A program made the translations under genes and the position numbers. Positions 38,280 to 64,000 of a stretch of 64,000 nt of DNA are shown in pieces. How positions within the stretch are numbered: the stretch's first letter is position 1; every line of letters starts with the position of its first letter. The DNA is from Theocolax elegans. Taxonomy: Eukaryota > Arthropoda > Insecta > Hymenoptera > Cerocephalidae. The DNA lies in the NCBI GenBank assembly GCA_026168455.1, contig CM047428.1, positions 1,802,887 to 1,866,886 on the forward strand. Reading direction: 5' to 3'. The notes under the pieces are model-generated. The model was not told the DNA's origin, did not search any database, and saw nothing but the letters and a program-made list of their open reading frames with translations.

Positions 38280-39130
38280 AAAGACAACGATAATTACTTT
38301 ATTTTTTTTTTCTTTCTCGTTACTCCTACATTTCTCAATCGTCTCGCGGGTAAATATACCTCGTTGCCGAAGGGGCCCGTGCATACACGGAAAGTTTAAA
38401 AGGACCGGATGGACAGACTGGGCACGGTGGACAGGTTGGGCTGGGGGGAGGTGGTGGTGGTGGTGGTGGTCACGTACAAAAATATTACGGTATGTATACC
38501 TAAAACGTTAAAAGCTATATACAAAATGTACATACAAATCGGACTTGATACACACTACCACTACATTTCATCGTTACGTCCGTTTCTTTTCTTTTCTTTT
38601 TTTTTTTTTCGCATATCATTGTCACACCCTCGATCATTACGAAGTACGGCTAGACAATCGCGTGATCAATCAAAAGATTTGGGCGGGAGAGGTGAGGAAG
38701 GGGAGGGGGGGGGGGTGTGTATACGATAGCAAACGCGCGTGCGTTACCACTTGAATTTCGGGGGGGGGGGGGGGAGGATGCTTCGAAGCTAGTGATAATT
38801 TGTACAATTGCGTCGGCGTTTCCTTTCGTCTTTTTTTCCTCGTTCGTTCGTTCGTTCGTTCAGGATTCAGGGGATGGTCCATCACGTCGAAGCGAAACAC
38901 ATCTCACCGGATGGGCAACGGACAATAACAATATACGACGAGAGATATATATATATGTACGTATACGTCTAAGCATATGCGCGTTGCGTAACAGTGTCGT
39001 CGGAGATTCCGTAAGATCGACGAGACGCGAAAGATATATATTTACAAGGGATGGTGCTACCCATCTTCCATCGGTGTCCCTGGTCCACGGAAGAGTGAGA
39101 GTGAGAGTGATGGGAGAATCCAGTCCTTTT
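38280..39130 (-). other. gro: probable groucho 3' UTR
   Basis: No other coding exon is expected after the stop. The first AATAAA on the minus strand downstream of the stop is about 830 bases away. In the mRNA sense the region is unusually C-rich, with C runs of 10 to 14, an (ACC)n-like stretch and a (CGAA)n run. It also contains a TGTAAATA Pumilio-type motif at 39038-39045. The extent is inferred from the signal alone; no transcript data. Confidence 0.5.
38299..38304 (-). terminator. candidate polyadenylation signal AATAAA of groucho
   Basis: This is the first canonical AATAAA read on the minus strand after the groucho stop codon. It sits at the edge of a poly-purine tract and just before the duplicated block that ends near 38246. 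Cleavage would be expected roughly 38270-38290. Confidence 0.4.
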
Positions 39131-62639
<23,509 letters not shown>

Positions 62640-64000
62640 CTGAAAAATACAAGTAATTATATCCACGATTAATCAATTGTTACAAATTAATTCTAAAAAT
62701 CTATAGATATATATATATATGTGTGTGTGCGCGGGCGCGCGCGTGTGGGTATTGAGACAAAGTCGATTCGTACAAGAAATACAAAAGAGAATATCGTACT
62801 TCCGGTGATCAACGGGACTGTGCGGACGTGTCAACGCGTCGAAGAGTCGATAAACATTTCAAACGCGTAAACTATTGCCCCGTGACATACGAAACTCAAA
62901 GAATGACGGTCATACGTGAAGTGCATAGTTTTCTACGATCGGAAGAAGCGCCGGAAATCGAAAATCAAAAGGGCGCGTAAACCTTATAAATCCAGCTAAC
63001 TAGTTCCTTATTTTTCTTTCATTTGTAAACGTTGATTATATATTATTTATTTTTATGAAACGTCACTTTTCCTAAAAATTTATTTTTAGTATAACGTGTA
63101 CGCATCGAATTATCTCCGTATTCATTGACGTATAATTAAGAAAAACCACGACAAACAAATTGCTTGTCGTTTTTTTTTGTTTACGCGATTTTCGTCTCAT
63201 TTACTATACTTCCATTCCATAGTAGGGCTATGTATAAACAGCACATTAGGTCTTTGGTTTTCGTGGATGTATATATACAATTATTAATATTATTATCGTA
63301 GTAAATTTGACAACTACATTTTCTTCCTCGTTGTAATGATGTTTTAGCACGGTTAACACGGTTATAGATCACTGAGAAACAAACTCCTATTTGACTTTGT
63401 ACTTTAAAATGAACTTTGGATTTCACGAACCCTATATATATATACTTATATACGAATATCAAATTTTATTCCAGGTTAAAACCAAAAGTTTGAGAAAACA
63501 ATCACGGTTGACGATCCTTCGTGTTCATTTCCAAAATAACGTTTCACAGTGAATAAAAATGTTCATTTTCTCTACACAGCTTAAACGACGACGCCAGCAC
63601 CTTCGACGAAAAAAAAAAGTTGCAAATCATAGCATCGACTCATTGTGGATCATAGTGATCGAATACACAACAACTACAAAAAAAAGTGTGGAGAAGATAA
63701 AGAAAAAAAAAAAAAGAAAAAGGTTCCGACGATCGGTAGACACGGTATCATCTACACCTGGCTTCCGGAGAGTCAAAAGAAGTGAAGTATAAAAGCGCTC
63801 GAGCGTTAAGCAGCAGGTGCAGTTACTCTCCTCCTCTCGTGGCCGACTATTAATCCGGGAGGAGTTCACCGATATCTTCCTCGTAAAATGTAATTACCGT
63901 GTATATAGCTACGAAAGATACTTGTACAAAACGAAAGCACGTGTACCAAATGATGATTCCTTATTATAGAACGATGAATCTTTATTTATTTATTATCGTA
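62640..64000 (-). other. 5' part of the window: groucho intron (start not in window)
   Basis: No further Groucho exon was found when scanning the minus strand for the MYYEMSYGLNVEMHKQ region. Contains a TA/TG/CG repeat (62707-62747) and a purine-rich stretch at 63600-63725. Confidence 0.6.
63788..63830 (+). promoter_or_regulatory. candidate plus-strand core promoter (TATA + initiator)
   Basis: TATAAAAG at 63788-63795 is followed 33 bases later by GCAGTTACT, an initiator-like CAGTT with its A at 63821. Spacing fits an arthropod TATA promoter. It points away from groucho transcription, and only 170 bases remain in the window, with no recognisable coding start. Chance occurrence is quite possible. 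Confidence 0.25.

Overview
This is a window of eukaryotic, very probably insect, nuclear DNA. Evidence: spliced coding exons with GT-AG introns of 0.4 to 12 kb, an insect-like Groucho protein, AT-rich non-coding sequence, dense (GA)n, (TA)n and (CA)n microsatellites, a tRNA-derived SINE and many small non-coding inverted-repeat elements. A hymenopteran is my best guess from the style of the genome; this is an inference and no species is recognised.

The only gene I can support is the co-repressor gene groucho (Gro/TLE family), on the minus strand at about 39.1-62.6 kb. Seven coding exons with matching splice phases encode 724 residues in order: second half of the N-terminal Q tetramerisation domain, GP linker, CcN region, SP linker and a complete seven-bladed WD40 propeller ending in the family's usual C-terminus. 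The first ~80 residues (start codon, first half of Q) lie beyond the right edge of the window. The 3' UTR probably runs to a polyadenylation signal near 38.3 kb.

Region by region. 0-17 kb: gene-free, AT-rich sequence with a 1.26-kb foldback element, a TA-flanked MITE, older foldbacks and a SINE with clear target-site duplication. 17.5-23.6 kb: a direct tandem duplication of a ~3.04-kb unit holding a GC-rich, GAGA-rich stretch and a possible exon. 23.6-32.8 kb: a 1.37-kb hairpin element related by its ends to the one at 1.8 kb, GC-rich possible regulatory DNA, a foldback and a TTAA-flanked element. 32.8-38.25 kb: duplications with break points at (TA)n tracts, carrying a ~160-bp tandem repeat with tRNA-like T-arms. 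38.3-64 kb: groucho. Its introns carry three copies of one TA-flanked MITE family, a long hairpin, and (in the 12-kb intron between the Q and GP exons) a mosaic of duplicated modules whose junctions mostly fall in (GA)n tracts, interrupted by a palindromic element with a perfect 36-bp centre.

Most long open frames elsewhere are translations of microsatellites (Arg-Glu, Ser-Leu or Thr-His runs) or of duplicated non-coding units, and I do not annotate them as genes. The most interesting content is the inverted-repeat element families, the tRNA-like tandem repeat and the microsatellite-bounded duplications. All relationships come from reading by eye; no alignment or database search was run.
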